From assembly GCA_020428115.1 (NCBI GenBank), contig JAGQNJ010000030.1, positions 1 through 8,846 on the forward strand: a stretch of 8,846 nt of DNA. The letters run 5' to 3'. Of the stretch, positions 1 through 6,527 are shown in pieces (within the stretch, counting starts at the first letter, position 1; each line of letters opens with the position of its first letter). The DNA is from Candidatus Saccharimonadota bacterium. GTDB taxonomy: Bacteria > Patescibacteriota > Saccharimonadia > Saccharimonadales > JAGQNJ01. The translations under genes were made by a program, and so were the position numbers. The notes under the pieces were generated by a model. It saw only the letters and a list, made by a program, of their open reading frames with translations. It did not search any database and was not told where the DNA came from.

Positions 1-988
1 GTTCAGATAGCTGTAAGAAGTCTTCGCCACCAAACAGGACGGCAGAAACTTTCTTGGCTGTTTCGGCGTTATCCTTGCCGTGAACCAGCTTAGTCACCTC
101 ATAAGCCAGGACTTTTTGGGCGTGCCGTGCTGACTTATCGCTTTTGAACTCTGACATGACTTTATCTATTGCCGGCTTGTCTAGCTCAGTAAATATTTTA
201 AGGTAAGTTTCGACACCCTCGTCGTCCGCGTTCAACCAAAATTGGTAAAACTTGTACACGCTTGTTCTGGCAGGATCAAGCCACACAGCGCCCTCTTCAG
301 ACTTGCCGAACTTCTTGCCCGTGGCCTCGTTAATAATAAGTGGGCACGTTAATATATGTACCTCGTCGCCCGTCACGCGCCGCACAAGATCAACGCCAGA
401 GATAGAGTTACCCCATTGATCACTTCCAGCAAGCTGCATATTAACCTTGTAAGTGTCATGCAAGTGCAAATAGTCATAGCCCTGTAAAAGTGTGTAGCTA
501 AATTCTGTATAACTAATACCTGCACCGCCCTCACCAATACGCCGTGCAATATAATCCCGTTGTACGAGAGGTGTCATACTGAAGTGTTTGCCAACGTCAC
601 GCAGAAACTCCAAGACATTCATTCTGCCGAACCACTCGAGATTGTTAACCATGGTAACTTCGCCACCAAACAGCTTTTCTATCTGTTTGCGTACCGCTGC
701 TACATTGTCCTCAATCTTATCCTCGGGCTGCAAGGGACGCTCGGTATCTTTACCACCTGGGTCACCAATCATGCTTGTAGCGCCACCAGCGAGAATGATA
801 GCTTTGTGACCGCGGCGTACAAAAACCTTGTCCATCATAAGGGCTGCCAGGTTACCGACTGTCAACGAATCTGCCGATGCATCATAACCGTGATAAAACG
901 TCCACTTCGTATCGTCCAATTGCTTGGGGTCTGCCAATGTCGTCTGATTAATAAAACCTCGCCAATTGAGCTCTTCAAATAATGTCAT
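1..988 (-). CDS. tyrS: Tyrosyl-tRNA synthetase, partial (C-terminus beyond left edge)
   Basis: Charges tRNA-Tyr with tyrosine in the cytoplasm (class I synthetase). The first 329 codons are present and the frame is still open at base 1, so the end of the linker and the C-terminal S4 RNA-binding domain lie outside the window. Visible landmarks are a HIGH-region segment at residues 38-47 (here T43-V-G-N46), GGATSMIGDP (68-77), TEFSY and LLQGYD (161-172), GSDQWGN (188-194) and the KMSKS equivalent KFGKS (226-230). By comparison with the Bacillus stearothermophilus enzyme, the tyrosine pocket is kept: Y32, D76, Y165, Q169, D172 and D190. The two ATP-contacting His of HIGH are Thr and Asn. The ATG at 988 gives the usual family N-terminus. 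Only a weak GAGA-like ribosome site precedes it. The gene is divergent from the penicillin-binding protein gene, with 179 bp between. No T-box leader fits in the short predicted 5' UTR. The family assignment is very secure. Confidence 0.97.
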   Translation of the reverse strand, partial: MTLFEELNWRGFINQTTLADPKQLDDTKWTFYHGYDASADSLTVGNLAALMMDKVFVRRGHKAIILAGGATSMIGDPGGKDTERPLQPEDKIEDNVAAVRKQIEKLFGGEVTMVNNLEWFGRMNVLEFLRDVGKHFSMTPLVQRDYIARRIGEGGAGISYTEFSYTLLQGYDYLHLHDTYKVNMQLAGSDQWGNSISGVDLVRRVTGDEVHILTCPLIINEATGKKFGKSEEGAVWLDPARTSVYKFYQFWLNADDEGVETYLKIFTELDKPAIDKVMSEFKSDKSARHAQKVLAYEVTKLVHGKDNAETAKKVSAVLFGGEDFLQLSE

Positions 989-1016
989 GGTATCTCTGTT
1001 ATGTAGTATTGATCAC

Positions 1017-1045
1017 AGTATAGCGCAAAACTGCATTGTCGTCAC
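1017..1045 (-). promoter_or_regulatory. Candidate promoter of tyrS
   Basis: On the minus strand a -35-like GTGACG (1040-1045, four of six matches to TTGACA) and a -10-like TATACT (1017-1022, five of six) are separated by an ideal 17 bp. Transcription would start near 1010, about 22 nt before the tyrS ATG. This was judged by eye from sigma-70 consensus only. Confidence 0.5.
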
Positions 1046-1122
1046 AAAAACATACCCCTAGAGGGCCAATCCGCAGTTCGTTACGCTTATGCAAAAAGTG
1101 ATGGCGAAATAGATAGTATGTT

Positions 1123-1131
1123 TGCTATAAT
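1123..1131 (+). promoter_or_regulatory. Extended -10 promoter of the penicillin-binding protein gene
   Basis: The sequence TGC-TATAAT is a perfect extended -10 element (TGn plus consensus hexamer at 1126-1131). The best -35 match at 16-18 bp spacing is poor (TGGCGA at 1102-1107), which is typical of extended -10 promoters. The predicted transcription start is near 1138, giving a leader of about 30 nt with a GGAG at 1149-1152. That GGAG lies 15 nt before the ATG, which is farther than usual for a Shine-Dalgarno site. Confidence 0.55.
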
Positions 1132-1167
1132 AAGCGGGCATAATTTATGGAGTATGCAAAGTAGTTT

Positions 1168-4116
1168 ATGAGGAAATCACGACGCCGCAATCTGTTTACG
1201 ACCAAAAGCGGCAATACATTCAAAATACACCGTAGCCTGGCTGATAAACTCAAAATCCGCAAGGATGTTCGAGCGCGCCGCAAGGCAGAGCGACTAGCTG
1301 GCATGCCCAAAGGCCGCGTCAAACGCTTCTTCTGGCGTATGCAGCCAAAACGACTATATAAGTATTGGTTTAGCCGTGAAGGCGGGCTAATGGCACTCAA
1401 AATCTTGGGTATTGGACTTATAGTTGGCTTTTTACTCCTTGTCGGTATGTTTGCATACTTCCGAAAAGACCTGCCCAATCTGCGCGATATCTCTGGCAGC
1501 AACATTGGCGGAAGTATCCGCTACTACGACCGTACTGGTGAAACCCTGTTGTGGGAGGATTACGATGCGGCAAAGCGCATCCCTGTTAAAGACGATCAGA
1601 TATCGCAGTACATCAAAGACGCCACGGTTGCCGTCGAAGATAAAGATTTCTTCCACCACGGTGGTTTTGATCCGCGTGGTATATCCCGAGCAGCATGGAA
1701 TAACGCGTTTGGTGGTAGCACTCAGGGTGGCTCAACCTTAACGCAACAGCTTGTAAAGCTCACCCAAAACTGGACACAAGAACGCACAGTGACTCGCAAA
1801 ATCAAAGAGCTGATACTCGCTGTCGAGCTAGAACGTAGCTATTCCAAGCAAGAGATCCTTGTCGGGTACCTCAACACTGCACCGTACGGTGGTATTGAAT
1901 ACGGCGTCGAAGCAGCCGCACGTGATTATTTTGAGAAGCCGGCCAAAGATCTAACACTTGATGAAGCCGCGATGCTGGCGACAATACCAAAATCACCGAA
2001 ATACTACTCACCGTATAGCAATGACTTTGATCGCGAGGCATTTATTGGACGCCAGCACTATATCTTAGACCTTATGGCTCAGCAGGGTATGATCACTAAC
2101 GAACAGCGCGATGAAGCCAAGCAAGTCGATGTGCTCGCAAAGGTCAAGCCGCGCAAACCAAAATACGATGGGATTATTGCGCCATGGTTTGTCTTGGCTG
2201 CCAAAGAGCAGCTTGAGGATCAGTTTGGTGCAGAGACAGTTAAACGTGGTGGTTGGAAAGTCATAACTACACTGGATATGCCGCTCCAGAAGCTTGCAGA
2301 AGAGCAGATTCAAGCCGGACTTGCACAAGTCAAGCGCCAAGGTGGCGACGTGGCTGCAATGGCCTCAGAAGACGTCGAAACGGGACAAGTTGTTTCGCTT
2401 GTTGGTGGAGTCGATTTTAGCAATCCTGACTATGGCCAAAACAACTACGCACGGCTACGACTACCGCCAGGTTCTAGCTTCAAACCATACGACTATGCGG
2501 CACTTATCGAAAACACCAACAACTTTGGTGCAGGCTCTGTGCTGTACGATACCCAAGGTCCACTCGAGGGATACCCATGTACCAATAAGGCACGCCCAAA
2601 ACAAGGCGGTAACTGTTTGTTCGACTACGATTTTAGGTATCCTGGGCCCGTGACACTTCGCTATGCCCTAGGTGGTTCACGTAACGTACCTGCTGTAAAG
2701 GCTATGTTGATTGCAGGCATAGACAAAACTATTGAGACTGCCGAGAAGCTCGGACTCAAGAGTGGCTATAACTGTTACGCAGACGAAGATCTTACTGTTG
2801 AGGCTCCTTGTTATGCATCGTCTGCAATCGGTGATGGTGCATACCTACGCTTAGATGAGCATGTTCATGCGCTTGGTTCATTATCTCGTGGTGGCGTTAA
2901 TATACCCCAGACATACATCCTGAAAATTGACGATGCTCAGGACAAGACCGTATACGAATGGAAGAAAGAAAAAGGCGAGCAAGCAGTTCGTGAGGATACC
3001 GCATATATCATCAACGACATGCTCTCAGATCCTAACGCAAGTTATTTCCCGGCCGGACGCAAGCCACAACGATGGAATGGTTGGAACTTTGCTATGAAAA
3101 CTGGTACAACCAACGACGCAAAAGATGGATGGATGACCGGCTACTCTACTAAGTATGCAACAGCTGTATGGGTTGGCTACCACACCAGAAGCAAAGAAAT
3201 GAGTGGGACAATGGAAAACATGACCCAACCAATCTGGCAAGGTTGGATGCGTGGCGCCCACAATAATCTCACACCCAAGAACTGGGAAAAGCCAGCTGGA
3301 ATAAAAACCCTGCCTGCATACGTCATACGTACGCATGTCGGTGTTGGTTCGGTCGAACCAAGCCCTGCAAATGACATCTTCCCTTCTTGGTACGAAAACA
3401 CCAAAAAGCAGTCGAGCGCCAAAAAGACAATTGATAAAGTTTCTAATAAGCTCGCGACGGACTGTACTCCACCTCGCGCTAAGCAAGAAGTTACCGAAAC
3501 AGATGCATCGTCATTCTCGGGTGACATATTCGTGGATGCAGGTGGCGCAAATACTACAGAACAAGATGACGTGCACAAGTGTAGTGATGCCAAGCCAGGC
3601 GTTCGCCTCACCATCAACAACAACGGTGGAAGCTACTCACTAGTAGCAACTGTAACCCAAGGTACACACCCGCTCTCTAGCGACAAGTTCAAGGGAACGG
3701 TAATATTCTCCGTTGACGGCACTGAACTACCGGGTGGAAGTTTCCAAATTGACAGCCCGGGCACCGTAACGTATCAGAACTTTACAGGTAGCGGTACAAT
3801 AACTGTCACAGTCATTGACAGTGTACTCTACGACGGTAGCGATAGTGGCACGATAAGCGGTGGTGGCAGCAGTAGCGCCGTATCTGGCTTGCAGGTTGTT
3901 GGTACCACACCAACAAGTGCAACGCTGCAGTGGAACGCCTACCCTGGCGCAACAGGATACATTGTCGGCTGGAAACGTGGCGCCTCTACTGGCTCGTGTT
4001 CTGTAAGTGGCACACAGGCTACTTGCTCAAGCCTTGCTTCGGGCCTACATACCTTTACCGTTACTGCAACTGGCGTCGGCGGATCGCCATCAGCCAGCGT
4101 AGACAGAAATATATAA
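1168..4116 (+). CDS. Class A penicillin-binding protein (GT51 transglycosylase/transpeptidase) with Ig-like and Fn3-like C-terminus
   Basis: Bifunctional peptidoglycan synthase: it polymerises lipid II into glycan strands and cross-links the stem peptides outside the membrane. Residues 1-70 are a very basic cytoplasmic tail. A single transmembrane helix lies at about 76-98. The GT51 domain (about 110-330) shows the EDKDFFHHGG motif with catalytic E157, GGSTLTQQ (187-194), RKIKE with E214, and YLN...GG (234-242). The transpeptidase domain (about 390-700) shows SSFK with nucleophile S436 and K439, SRN (504-506) and KTGTT (644-648). A linker is followed by a beta-rich Ig-like segment (about 776-890), a Gly/Ser linker and a fibronectin III-like domain (about 905-980). 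All eight cysteines are extracellular. At 982 residues it is longer than many class A enzymes because of the C-terminal modules. The ATG at 1168 is chosen because the in-frame ATG at 1147 meets a stop after five codons. The gene is monocistronic and ends 24 bp from the convergent radA. Enzyme class is secure. The symbol is left blank because paralogue assignment (ponA, pbpF and so on) is not justified. Confidence 0.96.
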   Translation: MRKSRRRNLFTTKSGNTFKIHRSLADKLKIRKDVRARRKAERLAGMPKGRVKRFFWRMQPKRLYKYWFSREGGLMALKILGIGLIVGFLLLVGMFAYFRKDLPNLRDISGSNIGGSIRYYDRTGETLLWEDYDAAKRIPVKDDQISQYIKDATVAVEDKDFFHHGGFDPRGISRAAWNNAFGGSTQGGSTLTQQLVKLTQNWTQERTVTRKIKELILAVELERSYSKQEILVGYLNTAPYGGIEYGVEAAARDYFEKPAKDLTLDEAAMLATIPKSPKYYSPYSNDFDREAFIGRQHYILDLMAQQGMITNEQRDEAKQVDVLAKVKPRKPKYDGIIAPWFVLAAKEQLEDQFGAETVKRGGWKVITTLDMPLQKLAEEQIQAGLAQVKRQGGDVAAMASEDVETGQVVSLVGGVDFSNPDYGQNNYARLRLPPGSSFKPYDYAALIENTNNFGAGSVLYDTQGPLEGYPCTNKARPKQGGNCLFDYDFRYPGPVTLRYALGGSRNVPAVKAMLIAGIDKTIETAEKLGLKSGYNCYADEDLTVEAPCYASSAIGDGAYLRLDEHVHALGSLSRGGVNIPQTYILKIDDAQDKTVYEWKKEKGEQAVREDTAYIINDMLSDPNASYFPAGRKPQRWNGWNFAMKTGTTNDAKDGWMTGYSTKYATAVWVGYHTRSKEMSGTMENMTQPIWQGWMRGAHNNLTPKNWEKPAGIKTLPAYVIRTHVGVGSVEPSPANDIFPSWYENTKKQSSAKKTIDKVSNKLATDCTPPRAKQEVTETDASSFSGDIFVDAGGANTTEQDDVHKCSDAKPGVRLTINNNGGSYSLVATVTQGTHPLSSDKFKGTVIFSVDGTELPGGSFQIDSPGTVTYQNFTGSGTITVTVIDSVLYDGSDSGTISGGGSSSAVSGLQVVGTTPTSATLQWNAYPGATGYIVGWKRGASTGSCSVSGTQATCSSLASGLHTFTVTATGVGGSPSASVDRNI

Positions 4117-4140
4117 CATTGTCTTCTCTTGTCGTAGGTA

Positions 4141-5484
4141 TTAACCTTCTAAGAAGCTATTGAGCGCCGTACGAACATCTTTGACTGGGTATAGAAAACT
4201 GTCTTTCTTCCCCTTTGTCCTAGGCCCAACTGCAGCTTCAAATCCAAGCTTTTTGGCTTCTGCGATTCTACGCTCAACGTAGGGCACATGCCGTACCTCT
4301 CCAGACAAACCAACTTCACCGAACACAACTGCATTTTGCTTGAGCTGCAAACCTTTAGCTGCCGAACCGATAGCCATACACAGAGCGAGATCAGATGCGG
4401 GTTCATTGATACGTATTCCGCCTACGATATTTACATAGATATCTTGGTCGGCCAGCTTGAGCTTGGTACGCCGTTCTAGCATGGCGACCAATAGATTTAG
4501 ACGATTGAGGTCAATGCCGCTTGCCGCTCGCTTTGGATAGCCATAACTTGTACGATTGACAAGAGCCTGAACCTCAACAAGCACAGGGCGAGATCCTTCC
4601 ATGGTGGCTAGAACCACTGATCCATCAGTGACCTGGCGCTCGGCAAGGAGCGCCTCTGATGGATTACTGACAGGCATTAGCCCTGCTTCTTGCATTTCAA
4701 GTATGGCAACTTCATTCGTTGACCCAAAGCGATTTTTGATACTGCGGAGAACTTTGAACCCACCGTATCTGTCGCCTTCGAGCTGTAAAACAACATCAAC
4801 AATATGCTCAAGAATCTTGGGCCCTGCAATTGAGCCTTCCTTGGTAACATGACCAACTATGAGGAGGGCTGTATCGGACTGCTTGGCGGCATGCATGAGC
4901 ATGTGGGTGCAGCTTGTTATCTGGCTGACACTTCCAGCAGAACTAGTGAGTGACTTGCTAGCAATCGTTTGAATTGAATCAACGATAACCAGCTGGTGCG
5001 TACCCTGCATAATGGTAGCGACAATATCCTCTACGGTGCCACTTGCTGCAAGTCCAAGCTGTGTGTTCTTGGCAGCGAGACGCTCAGCACGCAGGCTAAC
5101 TTGGTGTACCGACTCTTCTCCACTGACATACAGAACGTCGTTTTTTGCAGCAACGGCATTAGCTATCTGCAATAATAGGGTGCTTTTGCCAATGCCTGGT
5201 TCACCCGCCATAAGTACTACGCTTCCTGGTACGATACCACCACCAAGTACAACATCGACATCGTGAAGTGTTGTTTTCATCCGCGTGGCATCGTGCTTGA
5301 CTGCACTAACTACCTGCTCTGGTTCAAGCTGGGTGCCTGCTGCCTTAGTACTACCCACTGTTAAACTAGCAACTACCTGCTCTTCTAGTGTGTTCCACTC
5401 GCCACACCCAAAACACTTGCCGGACCATGTCGGTGAGGCAGCGCCACAAGCTCTACAAACATACGACACTTTGTCTTTCGCCAT
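4141..5484 (-). CDS. radA: DNA repair protein RadA (Sms)
   Basis: RecA-related ATPase that drives branch migration of recombination intermediates in DNA repair and transformation. The product of 447 residues is full length for the family (about 450-460). An N-terminal C4 zinc finger has C10, C13, C24 and C27. Walker A is GEPGIGKST (94-102) and Walker B is LVIVDS (165-170). The RadA-specific KNRFG motif is at 250-254. The C-terminal third (about 280-447) is the Lon-protease-like domain, with the GEVGLSGEVR segment at 389-398, which in RadA serves as a DNA-binding scaffold and not a peptidase. It lies 58 bp downstream of the metallopeptidase-like gene on the same strand, in the clpC-radA order also known from Firmicutes. 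No Shine-Dalgarno sequence precedes the ATG. A -10-like element 9 nt upstream suggests its own, possibly leaderless, transcript. The stop faces the penicillin-binding protein gene stop. Very secure. Confidence 0.97.
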   Translation of the reverse strand: MAKDKVSYVCRACGAASPTWSGKCFGCGEWNTLEEQVVASLTVGSTKAAGTQLEPEQVVSAVKHDATRMKTTLHDVDVVLGGGIVPGSVVLMAGEPGIGKSTLLLQIANAVAAKNDVLYVSGEESVHQVSLRAERLAAKNTQLGLAASGTVEDIVATIMQGTHQLVIVDSIQTIASKSLTSSAGSVSQITSCTHMLMHAAKQSDTALLIVGHVTKEGSIAGPKILEHIVDVVLQLEGDRYGGFKVLRSIKNRFGSTNEVAILEMQEAGLMPVSNPSEALLAERQVTDGSVVLATMEGSRPVLVEVQALVNRTSYGYPKRAASGIDLNRLNLLVAMLERRTKLKLADQDIYVNIVGGIRINEPASDLALCMAIGSAAKGLQLKQNAVVFGEVGLSGEVRHVPYVERRIAEAKKLGFEAAVGPRTKGKKDSFLYPVKDVRTALNSFLEG

Positions 5485-5493
5485 TGTTTAATA

Positions 5494-5502
5494 AGTGTAG
5501 CA
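5494..5502 (-). promoter_or_regulatory. Candidate extended -10 element of radA, leaderless position
   Basis: On the minus strand TGC-TACACT forms an extended -10 (hexamer at 5494-5499) ending 9 nt before the radA ATG. Transcription would start within about three bases of the start codon. There is no convincing -35 at 16-18 bp spacing. It sits in the 58-bp gap between the 322-residue protein gene and radA. Confidence 0.4.
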
Positions 5503-5542
5503 AACTTTTCCATGAGTAGTATGAGTATTGCTATAGTTTTGG

Positions 5543-6511
5543 CTATTGAATGGACTGGGGTGTGCTATCGAGTGCTTCAACGAGCTGCTGCACCTCAACA
5601 GCAAGCGCATTTCGTGCAGCAACAATTGTATTGTACTGCTCAATTTGCGCCTTAGTTGTTGCGACAAGATCATTGTAGGCATTCACCGCCGCGTTGTAGC
5701 TATCCACCTGGGCATTGTACAGACTGTACTGTTCATTTATACGTAGTTGATTGAGTTGATTTTGGGTGCTTTCGAGCATTGCGCGCCTTTGGTAAAGCGC
5801 TGACTGATTCGACTCGATTTGCTGTTTGAGTGTTTCAAGCTGCACATCATAGGCAACAACCTGTGCTCTACGCGCAGCAAATTCGTGCTCGTAATGCTCT
5901 GAATATGCAACTACTACTGACCTATCATCGAAATACTGCTTGTAGTACTCCTCAAGCTCAGGCGACAAATTACGCACCTCGGTGCCAAGTATGGAATGTA
6001 GCTCATTTGGCACAGAGGAAGGATCCGCAGCTTCATACTGAGCTATTGTTGTTTTGATGCGCTCATCTTTCAGATTGTTATACGCATCAATTAACAGAGT
6101 ATCAACGCGCTCGCGCTCAGCATCACTGAGTCGCTCATATGCTACATGGAGCATTTCGTGCGCGGCTGTAACTTCGTGGATGCCAGCAAGTCGCTCATCT
6201 GAAACATCATAGACATAAATGTTGCCGCCAGATATATAGCAGCCTAGAATGATCGAGAACTCACTAATATTACAATTCTGATTAAAGGTCGCTTGGTCAC
6301 TTAGTGATGGATGAGCCACATAAAATAGCCGCTTTCCCAAATCAGTCATAGTGGTATTTGCTGCAATCTGGGCAATTTCAGGACTCGGCTGATACCCCCT
6401 CAGTCGCCACCAGTCGTACGCTGCCTGCCGTTGCCACCAACCAAATATCAGCACTCCTGCGATGAGAGCTGTCAAAGCAACACTTGTTATTCGTCGGGCT
6501 TGTCGTGACAT
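5543..6511 (-). CDS. Membrane-anchored HExxH metallopeptidase-like protein with C-terminal coiled coil
   Basis: I do not recognise a named family. The 322-residue product begins with a short basic N-terminus (R3, R6, R7) and one hydrophobic segment (about 10-26) without a lipobox, so it is probably anchored with the bulk outside the cell membrane. A globular region (about 40-200) holds HEMLH (118-122), the zinc-protease HExxH signature. NELHS at 169-173 follows 47 residues later and could supply the third zinc ligand through E170, as NExxS does in gluzincins; this is inference. C80 and C91 are the only cysteines and may form a disulfide. Residues about 205-315 are a long Gln/Asn/Ala/Tyr-rich coiled coil. 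The gene starts 11 bp after the clpC stop and ends 58 bp before radA. The ATG at 6511 fits the transmembrane segment. There is no Shine-Dalgarno, but a TATAAT 10 nt upstream. The role could be envelope proteolysis or regulation of a wall hydrolase. The coding call is secure, the peptidase activity only probable. Confidence 0.85.
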   Translation of the reverse strand: MSRQARRITSVALTALIAGVLIFGWWQRQAAYDWWRLRGYQPSPEIAQIAANTTMTDLGKRLFYVAHPSLSDQATFNQNCNISEFSIILGCYISGGNIYVYDVSDERLAGIHEVTAAHEMLHVAYERLSDAERERVDTLLIDAYNNLKDERIKTTIAQYEAADPSSVPNELHSILGTEVRNLSPELEEYYKQYFDDRSVVVAYSEHYEHEFAARRAQVVAYDVQLETLKQQIESNQSALYQRRAMLESTQNQLNQLRINEQYSLYNAQVDSYNAAVNAYNDLVATTKAQIEQYNTIVAARNALAVEVQQLVEALDSTPQSIQ

Positions 6512-6521
6512 TGTGTTGGGT

Positions 6522-6527
6522 ATTATA
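6522..6527 (-). promoter_or_regulatory. Perfect TATAAT overlapping the clpC stop, possible leaderless promoter of the metallopeptidase-like gene
   Basis: A consensus -10 hexamer on the minus strand contains the clpC TAA stop and ends 10 nt before the ATG of the 322-residue protein. Transcription would begin about three or four bases before that ATG. The -35 region is poor (at most two of six matches at 17-18 bp), and no TGn extension is present. The next gene has no Shine-Dalgarno in the 11-nt gap, so either leaderless initiation or translational coupling to clpC is needed. Confidence 0.4.

Noticed and set aside
560..982. 140-codon open frame on the plus strand, opposite tyrS
   Set aside because: It lies entirely antisense to well-conserved TyrRS coding sequence, has no ribosome site, and its composition (scattered Cys/His/Ile) is that of a complementary-strand shadow.
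989..1016. T-box or other riboswitch in front of tyrS
   Set aside because: The predicted leader is only about 22 nt and the whole divergent region is 179 bp with no T-box sequence or specifier hairpin.
1054..1066. CCCT-AG-AGGG short palindrome in the divergent region
   Set aside because: A 4-bp stem with a 2-nt centre is too short to separate from chance and does not align with either promoter.
1147..1167. Earlier in-frame ATG for the penicillin-binding protein
   Set aside because: The frame from 1147 reaches a TAG after five codons, just before the ATG at 1168.
3025..3623. Two overlapping minus-strand open frames (153 and 148 codons) opposite the penicillin-binding protein gene
   Set aside because: They are antisense shadows of the conserved transpeptidase end and C-terminal modules. 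There is no family signature, and the two overlap each other in different frames.
4101..4124. AGACA/TGTCT inverted repeat at the penicillin-binding protein stop as an intrinsic terminator
   Set aside because: The stem is only 5 bp around a 14-nt loop, AT-rich, and not followed by a clear T-run.
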